Assembly (NCBI RefSeq): GCF_040807025.1
Contig: NC_090952.1
Span: 3,038,001-3,102,000 of the forward strand
Direction: 5' to 3'
DNA: 64,000 nt
From: Struthio camelus
Taxonomy: Eukaryota; Chordata; Aves; Struthioniformes; Struthionidae
Made by a program: the position numbers and the translations under genes. This document shows positions 10,563 through 23,386 of this stretch, piece after piece (position 1 is the first letter of the stretch; the number at the start of each line of letters is the position of its first letter). The notes under the pieces were generated by a model that was not told the DNA's origin, did no database searches, and saw only the letters and a list, made by a program, of their open reading frames with translations.

Positions 10563-11302
10563 CCAGAGCCCCATGGAGGCCCAGCGGCAGACAGAGGTGG
10601 CCGAGGGGCAGGCAGCCGTGCGGGCCTGAAGGGATGTGCCCTGCCCCTCCCTAGGGCGGCGGGTCACAGCAGGGTCCTTTGTGACCCCGTGGTGCCCCAT
10701 GGTGTTGTTGGGCACCACTATGGCATGAGCAAGGCAGTGTCCGGGAGGATGGCAACAGGAAAGGAAGGAGCACGCAGGGCTGCTGAAGGAGCCCTTGAGC
10801 GCGCGATGTCTTTCCCTGTCGCCCCGGGCAGCCCCGCAGTGCGAGGCGTTTCCCCAAGGCACCCCCAGCTCAGACCTGGGTAAGAGGGCTGGGGCTGGGG
10901 CTGAGCAGCTCCCCAGGGCCTCAAGGGGGCCCTTGGCCATGGCCATGGCCAGGAGAGGAAGGAGCAGGCAGGGTGATGGGGTGGGGCTGGAGCTAAGGTG
11001 CGGGAGAGCTGGCGCCAGGGCCCAGCACACCTGCAGCGGGCAGGGGGACGCCAATGTCCCGCAGGGAACCACCCTCTGCTGGTGGGGTTAGCGAAAGGTT
11101 TTCCTTCCAAGAACATCTTGGCAAAGCCTGCGGGCATTTTCCAAATGACACCTTTTGCATGGAAAAGCCACAGCCGTGGGCTCGGCCTTCTCCAGCCAGG
11201 CTGTCTGCTAAGCCCAGGGGGACAGTGCAACTGTTTCCAGGTGCCAGGCCCGGCCTTAGGCTGCTCCATTCCCAACCTCCCCCTTTTCTTCCTCCCTGCA
11301 GG
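10563..11302 (+). other. 5' flank of the MROH gene, possible untranslated exon
   Basis: No domain is visible. A donor-like site 'cctgg|gtaagagg' lies at 10879/10880. A strong polypyrimidine tract and AG ('ttcttcctccctgcag') end at 11301, just before the proposed start codon. A 5' untranslated exon ending at 10879 and spliced to 11302 is a reasonable guess, but nothing fixes the promoter. Confidence 0.35.
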
Positions 11303-12010
11303 ATGGAGAGGAGACCTCCCAGGCACCCCCGGGTGGCCTGGGAGAAGAAGGATGGCTCCGTCAGCCGCCCTAGGGTGGCTTTGAAGGAGAAGAAGGATGG
11401 CTCCATCAGCTGCCCTAGAGCAGCTTTGAAGGAGAAGGAGGAGGATGGACCCCCCAGGCACCCCAGGGTGGCCTGGGAGAAGAAGGATGGCTCCGTCAGC
11501 CGCCCTAGGGCAGCTTTGAAGGAGAAGGAGGAGGATGGACCCCCCAGGCACCCCAGGGTGGCCTGGGAGAAGAAGGATGGCTCCGTCAGCTGCCCTAGGG
11601 CAGCTTTGAAGGAGAAGGATGGACCCCCCAGGCACCCCAGGGTGGCCTGGGAGAAGGAAAAGGAGGATGGCTCCGTCAGCTGCCCTGAGGTGGCTTTGAA
11701 GGAGGAAGATAGATCCCCCAGGCTCCCAAGGGTGGCCTGGGAGGAGGATGAGAAGGATGGCTCCGTCAGCTGCCCTAGGGTGTCTTTGAAGGAGGAGGAG
11801 GAGGATGGACCTCCCAGGCACCCAAAGGAAGCCTTGGAGGAGGAGGAGGAGGACGGAGGCCCTTCAGAGAGCCACCCCATGAGGGCCTGGGAAGAGGAGG
11901 AGGAGGAGGAGGAGGAGGAGGAGGAGGAGGAGGAGGACAAAGACGAGGAGGAGGAGGAGGAGGGTGGACCCTCCACCTCCACCAGGGTTGCCTGGGAGGA
12001 GGAGGAGGAT
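11303..12010 (+). repeat. Coding tandem repeat and poly-Glu tract in MROH exon 1
   Basis: Two alternating ~15-residue modules, 'RHPRVAWEKKDGSVS' and 'PRAALKEKEEDGPP' with variants, form units of roughly 75-99 bp. The first two-thirds of the exon is made of these units. A GAG-rich tract (about 11891-11937) encodes 15 consecutive Glu, followed by 'DKD' and six more Glu. Length changes between units are multiples of three, so the frame survives. The opposite strand is also open for hundreds of codons, purely as a by-product. Confidence 0.85.
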
Positions 12011-15000
12011 GGAGGCCCTTCAGGGAGCAGCTCGCAGCCGGAGCAGTGCTCGCCCCAGCCATCGCAGCCAGGTGAGCGAGTGGGCACCCCTGGGCTGGGC
12101 AGGATCGGGGGCTGCGAGCGCACCCGGCAGGCTGGCATGCGGGGTCCCCAGGAGCCTGGTGGCCCGGCGGTGCCTGAATGCCGGGGCCTGCTCTGAGCTT
12201 GGGAGCCAGCCCCCAGGAGCGCATCCCCCCCAGGGGGCCGGGGGGCGGTGGAGAGGAGCAAAGGGGACACAGCTCCTGCTCCACGGCCCAGGCAGGGGCA
12301 GGCAGCTCGGCTGGCGGGAGACAGAGCTTTGCAGCCTGCGCGCGAGCAGGTTTCTCAAGGGGACGCGCTTGGGGCTTTCCCCCGTGGGCTGGGCTCCAGC
12401 CTCGCCGCCTGCCTGCTGGGCACCTCCTGGACAGGCCTCAACTGGTTCCTGTCTGCTGCCAGCCCCGACAGCTCTGCCCACTCTCTTTCTTGGTCACATC
12501 TAGGGCAGCTTCTGCCAGGAGAGGAGGAAGCCCTGGGAAGCATGCGCACCTTTCTGCGAAGCGGAGGCAAGGTAACGGCAGGCACTTGTGCCTGGGCTGT
12601 GCCTGCATCTCCTGGTGGGCGGCCCCTGCACGTGCAACGCTCAGGCGGCCCCGCAAGGGCTGCTGGCTGTGCAGAGCTGCTCCCGTACGGGCACGCCACG
12701 CACCGCTGCGTGGCCGCAAATGCTCCGGTGCTGCTGCCCATGCCTCTGGCGCACTTACGCTCTCCGTCTCTCTCCTGCTGCTGCCAGGGAGAGGCCGAGA
12801 AGCTGCAGTTTCTGGCCGACGTGTGCATCCTCTGCAGAGGCGCCAGCACGGATGTCTTGCTGCGGGTCCTGCTTTTCCTGTGCAGGGTGGATCTGGCAAA
12901 GGCAATCGAGGTGAGGGCGCAGGCCGGGGCCTGGGGGAGTGGGCAAGCCTAGCCGGGCACTGGCACACCAGGGAGGCCAGGACTGGGGTGCGTGAGCGTG
13001 GGAAGGTGGGGAGCCCTTGCTCGTGAGCGCAGCGCTGCCCACTGCAGGGCTCCAGAAGCCACCGAGAGCGGGGCAACGAGGGGGCTGCCCTGGGTGCCAG
13101 CGCTGGGGTGCGACGGGGGCACCTGGGCTCTGCCAGCCTGGCAGGCTCCTCGCTGGCTGCTGACAGCTCCCACGCCGCGTCCTCGCTGCGCTCTCCAGGT
13201 GCTGTTGCGAGAGGAGCCCGTGGAGCAGCTGAGCACTGCGGTGCGGCAGCAAGCCTTCCTCGCCATCGCTGCAATGAGGTAGCTGCCCCAGCCCCTGCCT
13301 TGCTCAAGGCCTCCACAGCCTACGGACCTGACGGCACCAGCTGCAGCTGGGCGGCATCTCCCGTTCGGGGGCAGTCTGAGCGAGGCGTCTGCGGGGCCTC
13401 TGCTCTCCCCTGCACGGGCCTTGACAGTGCTGGAGACGGGAGGGCAGAGAGGGCCCCGGAGCCCTGTCCAGTGTCTCCGGACTTTGCTCACGAAGGCTGA
13501 GGCAGGAGCTGCAGAGGGTATCGGGCACATGCTGCCGGACCGTCCTCTGTCCCTGGGCCAGCATCACAGGAGGAAGAGGCGCCTCCCCAGGGGCCTCCCC
13601 ACCTCGCTCCCCTAGCAGCATAGGCTCTGCCGCCCACCAGCTCTGGAGGTGCCACCGTCAGCCCCCGGCTCTGAGCAGCGCCTCTCCCTCCTTGCAGCAA
13701 AGCGAAGCTGGTGCTAGATCGCAACCAGCAGACAAGCCTCCTCCAGTCCTGCTTCTGCGCGGTCTTCTTCCTTCCTCCGACAGAGCACATGCAGAGCCTG
13801 CAGGCTGCCCTCTACTCCAAGGTACGCCCTGGCCGAGGGCTGCAGAGCCCGACAGTCCCCCTGGGCTGGTCCCCGGCTGCTCTGTGCCGAGAGATGAACG
13901 CAAGCTCCAAGCCAGAGCAGCACTGCAGCGTGGCTTTCCCACCCTCGTGCCTTTTCCCCCTTGCCCTGGCGATGGCCCCGCGTAGTGTCGCCGAGCTGGT
14001 CCTCGTGCGGCAGCTCCTCTGCCCTAAGCCTCTCCCCGGGCACCGCAGGGCCCTGGGTGTCCCCCTCAGGCTGCAGGGATTCAAGCCCCTCTCCTGCAGG
14101 CAGGGGGCTCCAGGGAAGAAGTGCCACAAGCCTCTGTCTTCCTTGCAGACGCTGGCTGCCCTGGACAGCATGCTGCAGGCGCTGGTGCTCACATGTCTCT
14201 CGCCTGCTCTCCTGGAGCTGCAGAACATCCTGCAGGTGTGGCATTTAGGCAAAGAGTGGCCTTCACAGGGACTGTTTCTCACCCCAAAACAAAGGGACTC
14301 TCTGGAGGGGACCTCCCTCTGCTCGGCCCCGCAGCGCTAGGGGCAGAGAGCATGCCGCAGGGAGAGGAGCGTCTCCCTCGGGGGAGCGAGGCTTCCCCAC
14401 CGTGCTCTTCTGCAAGCCCAGGGTCTCCTGGCTGCAGTCAAGAGTCCTTTCTTGCCCACCCGACTCCTGCAGTGGAAGGCAAAGCCCTAACCCCTGGCCC
14501 TCCGCGACAGGAGGGCCCAGCGGGCCCTTTCTGGCAAGCAGCAGAGGCTGCAGGAGCCACGGGAGCCTGCTGCCTGCCCGGCTCCAGCCGCTCAGCCGAG
14601 GGGACTTGTCCCTAGTTTGGGGGGACTCGCAAGGCAAGAACCCACTTACGGGCTTTGCTCCTGCTCCCAGGAGCTGAAGGGCAAAGCCGAGCAGGCATCA
14701 GCAGAGCTGCCTCGCTTGCAGCAGCTGGCAGGTCACCGCGCAGACCAGCAGCTTTTCTCCTCCCAGGTCCTGCTGCCCTTCCTCCGGTCCAAGCAAGCAG
14801 CCACGCGCCAGAGGGCTGTGGGGCGCATTGCCGAGCTCACGCAGCTCCTGGTCACCCCTCCCTTGCTCAAGGTAAGCCGCCTCAGGACCAGGCAACCTCC
14901 AGGCGCCCCATCACCCCTCCATGGTGCTCCGGAGCCTTCTGCAGCTCCGCGCTGCCTCCAAGGGAAGCCTGGCTACAAGGTAGGGCACCCAGCAAGGCCC

Positions 15001-18000
15001 TGCCCCGAAGCTATGCTCTTGGCCATGCCTCGGTGGGCTTCCTCCTGCAGGCCCTGCTCTCCCAGACGCCACCTCTGCTCGCAGCCCTGGGCAGGGCAGC
15101 ACTGCCCTGGGCACACGCTGTGGGCCCAACAGCTCTGGCAGCCCTCCCTGCCCAGCCCCTTTGGTAGGCCCTCCACAGCTCCCGCTCACCTGTGGTCCAG
15201 TCACGGCTTAAACGTGGCCTCGGGGCTTTGGTGGCAAGCAGCACCCTTCAGCCCTGCCTCCCTCCCCCAGGTCCGCTCGCCCTTGGAAGGAAGCAGTGAC
15301 GGCCCTGACGACTGCAGGAGGAAGCAGTTCTCCATCCTGGGTGGGCTGGTGGGACACGTCATCCTGTGCTGTGCCTGCCAGGACCAAGGCACCAGTCACG
15401 GAGCTGCAGAAGCTCTTCACCACCTGTACACGTTCATCCTACAGGAAGAAAGTAAGAGAAGCGGCCGCAGGCTGAGTCCTCCCACACACGCACAGAGCCA
15501 GGCAAGGGCAGGCAAGACACCGTGCTGCCTCAGCCACTCTCCGCAGCAGCAAAGAGCCAGAAACTCCTGCATTGTAGGCGCAGGGCAAGCACTGCGTAAA
15601 GGCCAGGGCCCACAGAGGCCAGGTTCAGCGTAGCGGGCCCGTAAGCAGGAGGCCACGGGGGATGTGATCTGCAGCCAGCTCTCTGGGGAGAGAGGGGGCA
15701 TGCACACACTACTTAATAAGCAGCAGCCACCTCCTAGACTTCACGCAGGGCCGTCAGCTGCCTTGCTGGAATCCCTCGCCCGCTTACCAACGGGCTGGAA
15801 AACCTTCAGCAGCCCCTGCTCCTCTTAGGGCTTGTGTCTCGCTTCCTACTAGAACGGCTGCTCAAACGCCTCTGCCTCGTGGTAGTCTTAAAAGCCGTTT
15901 CCCCTCCCACCTGCCTTGCGATAGGCCCAGGACTTCCCTGGAAAGCCTGCTCCCCATCCATTTCTGGCACGCCTGCTTTCTCTGCCAGCAACGTTTCTCG
16001 CTGAGGCCTGCAGGGTACCACCTCTGAGCCACCATCCTCCCTCCTAATTGCCCTGTGTCTCCCCTCCTGTCCAGGCATGGGGCTGTCCCAGGATAGCCCA
16101 AAGCACCTGCAGATCCAAAAGGACAGGGAAGAGGCAAAAAGCCGCCTTTCGCCGCCCAACAACGTTAGGGAAATCACCGCGGTAAGGAGCGCCTCCGTTG
16201 CTGGGACTGCCGGCCGTGGGGTCAGCACGATGCTCAGATGAACAGAGGGACCCTTTGACAGGGGGACTAACGGGTGCTTGCCGTCATCGGGCAGGGGGCT
16301 CACCTTGTTCTTGAGCATGGACTAGCCACAAGTTTGTGGCCTGGCCCCCCCCCCCCCCCCCCACCAGAGCTCTGCTTCCCCACAGGAGCAGCAGAGGGGC
16401 ACCCTGAGCCCAACCGCCCACTTCCTGCCTGGGGCCATCACCCAGCCCAGCTCAACCCCTGCTCCTGGCTCTCCTGGCAGCACAGAGGCAGCACTGCCAC
16501 ACGTTTCTCTCCAGAGCCGCTCTCACTGCTCAGCTGGGCAGCAGCCAGCAGCACGAGGGCACTGCGTGTGATGCATCTCTCTTCCCTGCCTCCTTTGTCC
16601 TCTAGATGTTTGCAAAATACCTCCAGGCCTCGGAGAGAGCAGATCTCATTGTCGTAGCCATCAGGGCCATGAGCTGCTCGAGTGCCTTTGTCACGCAGGC
16701 AGCCGCTCACATGCTGGATGTGTTGGTGACAGAGGACGCCTCTCAGCTGAAGCACGTAAGTCGCCTGCGGCTGGCATGGCCGGGGCTCGAGCCCTGCAGG
16801 GCATTGTTTTCCCTCTGAACGCAGGTCTCCCCCCCAGGCACCTAAGAGCCTTTGAGGCCAGCACGGAGCAGTGGGAAGGGAAGCAGTTGGAAGGGAAGCA
16901 GTTGTCGGTGGGAGCTGGAGAAATGCCTCCCTCCATGCCATGTCCCCTGCAGGTGGCCAACATCATGAGGTGCATCTGCAGCTGCCTGATGGCCATCAAA
17001 GAGGCGTCTGCCCGGCACAGCGTGAACAGGGCTCTTCTGGAGCTGACCTGCGCATACCCTCACGAGGCAGTCGTGAGCCTCTTGCACTGTTTGCCGGCAT
17101 GCAACAGGTACGGGGCTCAGCTGCCTGCAGGGCTCAGGGCCCAGCAGCCTTGGGAGCTCATGCCATGGGGGCTACCAGAGAGGTGGAGATCTCCAGGACC
17201 CCCGCTGAGGGACTGGCCCCAGTGCTGGTGCATGAGGCAGGGCTGCAGCAGGCAGAGGTGATCAGGCCTGCCTGGAGTGCTGCTCGAGTGAGCCGCAGAG
17301 CCTGGCTGCCTTGGTGCCTGCCTGCGCCATAAGGAACTGCAGCTCGGCCACGTGCTGCTGGTGGGGCAGGGCGCGCTGGCTGTTGCTAGCAAAGGGCAGT
17401 GGGCAGAGGCAGGGCTGGTGGCCAGCCTGGGCCCTCCAGGGTAGCCAGGCCACGGCGCGCCCAAGGCAGCCTGCTGACAGAGCGCTCGGGGCCTACAGCG
17501 CTGCCAAGGCCATGTGGCGGGTGATGGTCTCGGAGCCCGGCGCTGCAGAGAAGGTGCTGCCCCAACTACTGAGGCTGCTGGAGGACTCTGGGACCCAGGC
17601 TGCTGGACCCCTGGGCAAGACATCCGCCTTCATCGGGAACAACGCGGGCATCCTTTCGTGGGCTGTGAGTTTCCAGGCGAGGCCTCCATCACCTTCAGGG
17701 CTGTGCTTGCCTCCCCAGGCAAGAGGCAGCGCTCCCTTTCGCCCTCCCCATCTGCCCCCCAAGATGTCACCTCCCACAGGGCACACACACCTCAGGGCCA
17801 TGGCCAGCAGGGCTCTGCCCAGCGTCTAGCCTCTGCTGGGCCAGTGCACTGGGCTGCCGAGCACCGCCTGGAGCCCTGCGCGCACAAGCTCGGGGCCTGC
17901 CTGGGCAGCTCTCTGGCCTCCTGGGTCTCTGCATCTCCTGGCCTTCCTCAGCAGGCTGGAAGCTTGTGCTAGGGGCAGGCTTAGCGGTTGGGACAGGGTT

Positions 18001-21000
18001 CAGGGCCAGGCAGGGCCCACGCACAGCCCAAGCAGGCTGCAAGGGCTGACACAGGAGATAACGCGAGAGCCGCCCCCCTCCCCCCCCCCCCAGGTTGATG
18101 TCCATGCCCACGCAGGAAGGCTCGATGGGCCCATGCCACAAACAGGAGCTGAGCCTCAAGAGCTTCCATGACTTAGCCCTGCCCAGACAGCCAGGCCGCG
18201 CGCACACCGCGCTGCATCTGCTGGGGCACAGGGCAGCGCCTGAGCCTCACGCCCCAAGCTCGGCCAGGGCAACACCATCTCACCACTGACAACCGTCTCT
18301 TGGGTGTTTGTTGCAGGCAACCAGGGCGCTGCACGAGATTCTCCATCAGCCCCTCTGCCCCCAGGAGGTGAAGCTCTTTTTCCCCCAACTCCTCCTGGCA
18401 CTGCTCTTCCGCATTTCCCTCGCTCTCGAGATGATGCCAGAGGAGGTTGCTGTCTTCTGGGGGCAATGCCAACAGCATCAGGCTGCTGCCTCCAGCCCCA
18501 CCAGGTACTGCCTCCCACTTCCCCCACCTCTGCCCTGCACCTGGAGCCAAGGCCAGGGCTCCCAGGGTGACCTGGCCTTTTCTCTGCGGGCAGGTGCGCA
18601 GCAGAGGCCATGAAAGCACTGCTCTGCTGGGCCAACTACAAGAGCCAAGTGCTTGCCCTGGAGAGCAAGGGCGCCTGGGACATGCTCCTCACTGCCGCCA
18701 CCCACCACTGCGGAGTGGCTTTGCTGGCCATGTGAGAGCCCCCTTCTCCCCGCTCTCCCCTAGCCCTTCTCCCCACTGATGGGACGCCCTACACAACCCC
18801 CTTCCTCGTGGCTGACAGGCCGGCCCCAGCTCTCCACAAAGGAGCTGCACTCTCAGCCCTTGTCACTGAGGGATGGCACAGGGGAACGGCAAAGGGCTGG
18901 GTGTGGATTCGGGGGGTGGTCTCGCTCTGTCGCTGCCCAGCTCTGAGAGCTCCTCTCCTGGAGGAGAGCTGGTGTTACCAGGCACAAAAGAGGGTGATGC
19001 ACAGCAGCAGTCGCCTCCCCCACCCCCACCAAGGGCAGCCCAGCAGGGAAGGGGCAGGAGGCACAGGGGAACACTGCAAGAGCCCGGGGGGTGGGGGCAC
19101 GGGGCAGGACTCCACAGTGCGCAGGACATGGGCTGTGCTGCAAGGCAGACTTCAGGGCAGGAAGGGAGCTTCTCCAGCCTCCTCCACCAAAACGAGCCTC
19201 CTCCTGTTGGACACTGCCTTTCTAATGGCAAGCTGGGGTGGCAAGACACCACACCTCCAGGAGCAAATGCTGCTGCCTGCTGGAGCTGAGCACAAACATG
19301 GCCTCACCCTGCCTGGCCTGGCCTGGCCTGTGGGAGAACACCTAGACTGGGCAGTGCCATGCCACAAGAGGTTTGCCTGCCCTGCTCAAGGCCAACACTA
19401 CCTTCTTCCCCCTGCCAGAGAGATGAGGAAGGCCCCCAGGCCCCAGCGTGCCTACATCTTCCACCACCTGCTAGAGCTGCTCAGCAGGGAGAAGCCCTCC
19501 CATGAGATCCCTGCTATGGCTTTCCTCGTCGAGGTGAGCTCAGCAGCCAGCGCTGCATCTCTGGGGTGCCTCAAACCACTCTGCTCTCTTGTGCCCACCA
19601 CTGCACCGTGGGTGGCAATGAATGGAGCGGGGTGGTGGGTGCACTCCGAGCAGTACCTCGGTCCATTTCTGGTGGGGGAACGCTTGCCACTACCTGTCTT
19701 TCCTATCTATCTGCTTTGTGCCTGCTCTCCCTACTCAACTGCTCCTCAGAGGCATGACAGTAAGAGGCTGCAGCTGGTGGCCAGGCCTGGAGGAACAAGC
19801 GAGCTAGCTGCACAGCGTGCCCTGAGGCACAGGACAGGGCCACAGGGGCTCTCCCAACCACTGCTGCCTTGCCCGGGTCTGGTGGCCTTGCCCTCAGCTG
19901 GTGGTTGGATCCAGCACTGCAGGATATGGGGAGTCCTGCAGCTTTGTCAGTCTGCCACTGCTGTGTGTGTTTCAGCTGCTGGGCTGTGCTGACCTCAGGG
20001 GAGAGGACCATCACATCCTGAACCTCTTCCTGAGATACCTGCAAAGCCAGAGCTCAGTGATGCGCAGGCTGGTGTTCAGGGGCCTCCTCAGGCTGTGGGA
20101 GAGACCTGAGATGGTGAGCGAGCGGGGACAGCCAGCTGAAGCCATGCCAGAGGCCTGGGGCTGGGCAGGAGGGGCTGGGTAACTCCGTAGCTTACAACTC
20201 AGGAGCTGTCCTCTTCCTCTGCCCACTTTGGGAGTCCTTTGGGACAGGGCCCTGGCTCTGCTGCACAAGGAGAAAGGCACCGGTGCCGGCAGCAGACCCA
20301 GACCCTGGCCCTGCACCAAGCAAGCCACCTCCAAACCACCTCAGTCACGAGAATGCTGTGCTGAAGGAAGTTGCCTTTCCCACAGGCAAGGAAAATGCAG
20401 GCCCTCTTGCCAGCCCTCATGGAGAGCCTGCAGGACGCAGACAGGGACATCCGCGAGAAGGCCCTAGCTCTGCTCAGCAGCATGATCCATCTCCTGGACG
20501 GGCAGAGGGCCAGCCTCATCGTTCCGCAGCTGGCTGAGAAACTCTTGCCACTCTTCGATGATGTAAGGCTCGGGGGAGAGTCGGGCACCCGCTGGACACT
20601 GGGTCCCCCAGGATCTGATGCGGATGGCCAGCCCAGGCTGCTCCAGCCACATTGAGCCCCTTGCCCATCGTGGTTTTGGAGCAGCCAGGGCTGAGCTCCT
20701 CTCCTCTTCCTTCCCACCAGGAGTCCGGCTGCGTCAGAAACCTCTCCATCAACCTCCTGAAAGATATGATGACAATGGTAGCGGGCACCACAAGAAAACT
20801 GATGAGGAAGCAAGTGCAGAGGAGCCTGCTCCTCCTCTTCTTCCACTTGCACGACCAGGTCCAGAGCGTGGCCCAGGTGTGGATTTCGGACCTGACCAGT
20901 CATTGCGGGAGGGCAATGCTGACCCCCTCCCCACCTTGGCTGGGCCTCAGCATCAAGAGCAAAGGCTGCCAGCAGTCGCTCCCTTTGAATGGGTGTTACC

Positions 21001-23278
21001 TTGAGGCCCAACCTCCGGAGGCCCTGAGGAGGGCACAGAGCCTCCTCCCTGTCTCTACCAAGCCACCCACTGCACTGCCTTCATCCTCCTGCCATGCCTC
21101 TTCCTGCACAGATGCACAGAGAGCTGAGGTCCCCTCACAGCCCCACTCCCTCCCTACAGCCCTCCACCAGTGCGGGCCATAGCAAGAGCCCCGGCAGGCC
21201 CAGGGCTAGCAGGGGCTGAGCAGCTGGCCATTTCCCAGAGCTCCTCCACCTGCTCCAACAAGGCTCGGCAGCCATCCATGGCCAAAACAGCCTAAGCACT
21301 CGAGGCCCCACAGGTTTCCCAGCTGTCCCTGCAGGAGTCAAAAAAACAGGGTTATGCTCTCCCCATCACGGCCCTCCTCCCCTCCTGCCCCACCACACTC
21401 TGCCCAGGGGACACCCAGGTAGAGGGGCGCAGCATGTCTAAGGCATGACCACCACAGCAACAGAGTTCACCCTACCCATGGCCAGGGCACTTGGCCCCTG
21501 CAGAGGGGCGCAGCACCCTCAAGGGGTTGCGAGAGCCAGCACGTTGCCCAGCCTCCCCCAGCCTGGGGAGGGCAGAGACACACAGACTTGCAATCAGGGC
21601 AGAGGACCAGCCCTGCATCTGGAGCCTGGCCACAAGGCAACAGCAACTGAGCAGGACAGGGAGCCCAGCACCCTGCTGGGAAGCCCCAGGGGAGGCTCTT
21701 CTGCCCGAGTCCTGCACTGCCGTCTCTGGGACTGCAGCACTTCAGCCTCCTCCTGGCTTGGCTACAGCTCAGCACCTCTTGGCCATCTCTGTCCTGCTGC
21801 CCTGGCAGCATGTGGCGCCTGAGATGGTGGTTGCCTCACATCTCTGCCTGGGACACTGAACCCAGTGGCAGACTTGGTGCCCAGCTGCAGCATCTTCCCA
21901 CCACGGGCTAAGAAAGGCTCTGAGCCTCACCACAAGGACGGGGGCACAGGATCTCCTCCCCTGGGCCACGGTGGCATCTCCCACTCTCTGCTGCTGTGCA
22001 GGCCTCGCAGGAAGCCCTCCTGGGCGCTGCCAAGTTCCTGAAATGGCAGCAGCTCACCTACCTCACCGAGACAGGACAGACAAGGCGCATCAGCGAGTAC
22101 CTGGTAAGCACAGCCCCAAAGCACCCAGCCTGCATAAGGCCTGGGCCCCTCCAGGCCCGAGCTGTGCCCCTCGCTCACCTCTGGCATGCTCAAGCAACTC
22201 CAGCCCACCTGGCACCTCATCATCCCTGGGCAGCACCGGGGCCTCTGCTCCCTCCAAACCCGAGCGCTACGCGCCTCCTGGCCGGGCACCGTGAACGCCC
22301 TGGCAGGCGATGGAAGGGGAGACTGCTCCTAGGTGGAGGTGCTGGCCAGCTGAGGGGGGAGGCTCTGCACCAACCCTTGTGCTCTCCCCAGCTGGCAAAG
22401 GAGAACAACAGAGCAGAATACCTGCGCCAGAGCCTGCGCTACCTGCAGAGCCCGCAGGAGCCCTTGCAAGAGGAAGCCGTGAGGTTCCTTGGTGAGCCAC
22501 AACCCCTCCTGGGGTCCCTCTCTGTCCCAGGGCAGCTTGGCCCCAGCCCTGGCTTTTGGGCTGGCAGCCACAACCAGCCCCGGGGCTCTGCCAGAGCCCC
22601 GGGGCTGGCCACGCCAGCAGGGCTGGGAAGGAGCTCTGCTGCTGGCAGTGCGCTGGGGAGCGGGATTTGTGACAGGCTGTGTGTGCCTAGGGCTCATTGG
22701 ACGGCAGATGAGGGAGCAGGATGAGGAGGAGCTGCAGCACATTTGCAAGGGTGAGTGAGGGCAGTGGCAGGTCAGCCAGGGCTGACGGGGAGGAAGACAC
22801 ACCCTGGGCAGTGAGCACCAATCCCCACTCCCTGGCAAGCAGGGCTCTGCTCCCCCCTCACGCAGCAGGGGCCTTGTGGGGAGAGGAGAGAGAGTTCAGG
22901 GGCCCTTGGGACATTCCTGGCCAGACACTTGCTGCTGAGCCATTTGTCCCCCCGCTTCCTCCTGGCCATGGGAAGAGCTAGGTGGGACTAGCCCCGGCAG
23001 CAGGGGAGGGGAAGCCTGGGGTCTGCGCAGATCCAGGGGGGTTGATCTCTGCTCTGGTCCTTGCTCTTTCAGCCCTTGAAACCTTGCAGAAGAGAGCCAG
23101 GCCCTCCACTTGTTCGCTGGTGGCCCAAACCATCCTGATCCTGAGAGCTTCAAGGACAAAGTCTCCAGCCAGAGCCAGCCAAGGAACCCTCTCCTCCTGG
23201 ATCAGGAACAAGTGGCAGAGGTGGCAGCGGCCTCTAAGACACAGCAGCCTTTGCTGCTGCACCTCTGCTCACTTCTGA
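11303..23278 (+). CDS. Maestro HEAT-like repeat (MROH) family protein, 22 coding exons
   Basis: Exons with GT/AG borders: 11303-12071, 12504-12571, 12788-12910, 13199-13278, 13698-13821, 14149-14235, 14671-14871 (or from 14767), 15271-15451, 16075-16181, 16606-16755, 16953-17107, 17499-17664, 18317-18504, 18594-18731, 19419-19533, 19976-20113, 20386-20562, 20721-20876, 22002-22103, 22392-22491, 22691-22750, 23073-23278. All phases match and they total 3,591 nt (1,196 codons plus stop), which strongly supports the model. Residues 1-257 are a repetitive, charged, disordered N-terminus. From about 258 on, the protein is paired amphipathic helices of HEAT type, e.g. 'LLPFLRSKQAATRQRAVGRI', 'HHILNLFLRYLQSQSSVMRR' and 'LLPALMESLQDADRDIREKA'. 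This is the pattern of the avian MROH family, inferred to be a protein-interaction scaffold. No catalytic motif is seen and the molecular function is unknown. The start at 11303 follows directly after an acceptor; coding from an upstream exon is possible. Family assignment is from recognition, and the exact member (2B-, 6- or 7-like) is not resolved. Confidence 0.87.
16345..16362. repeat. C18 homopolymer in an MROH intron
   Basis: Eighteen consecutive C residues between coding exons 9 and 10. Its length in the assembly may be unreliable. Confidence 0.9.
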
Positions 23279-23386
23279 GCCTGGCCTGCTCGGCCCATGG
23301 CCGCCACCTGAGCGCGCAAGGAACTTTGGGGGCTTCCTGGCCTCTCTGCCGCTGCCAGGCCACCCTGTGCTTGTTAGAGAAGGACA

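Noticed and set aside
10993..12270. 425-codon minus-strand ORF opposite MROH exon 1
   Set aside because: Ser/Phe-rich mirror of the coding tandem repeat; no independent signals.
14671..14766. Alternative shorter exon 7 starting at 14767
   Set aside because: Both acceptors keep frame. I kept the longer form because the upstream acceptor is good and the extra 32 codons are open, but the shorter form is equally possible.
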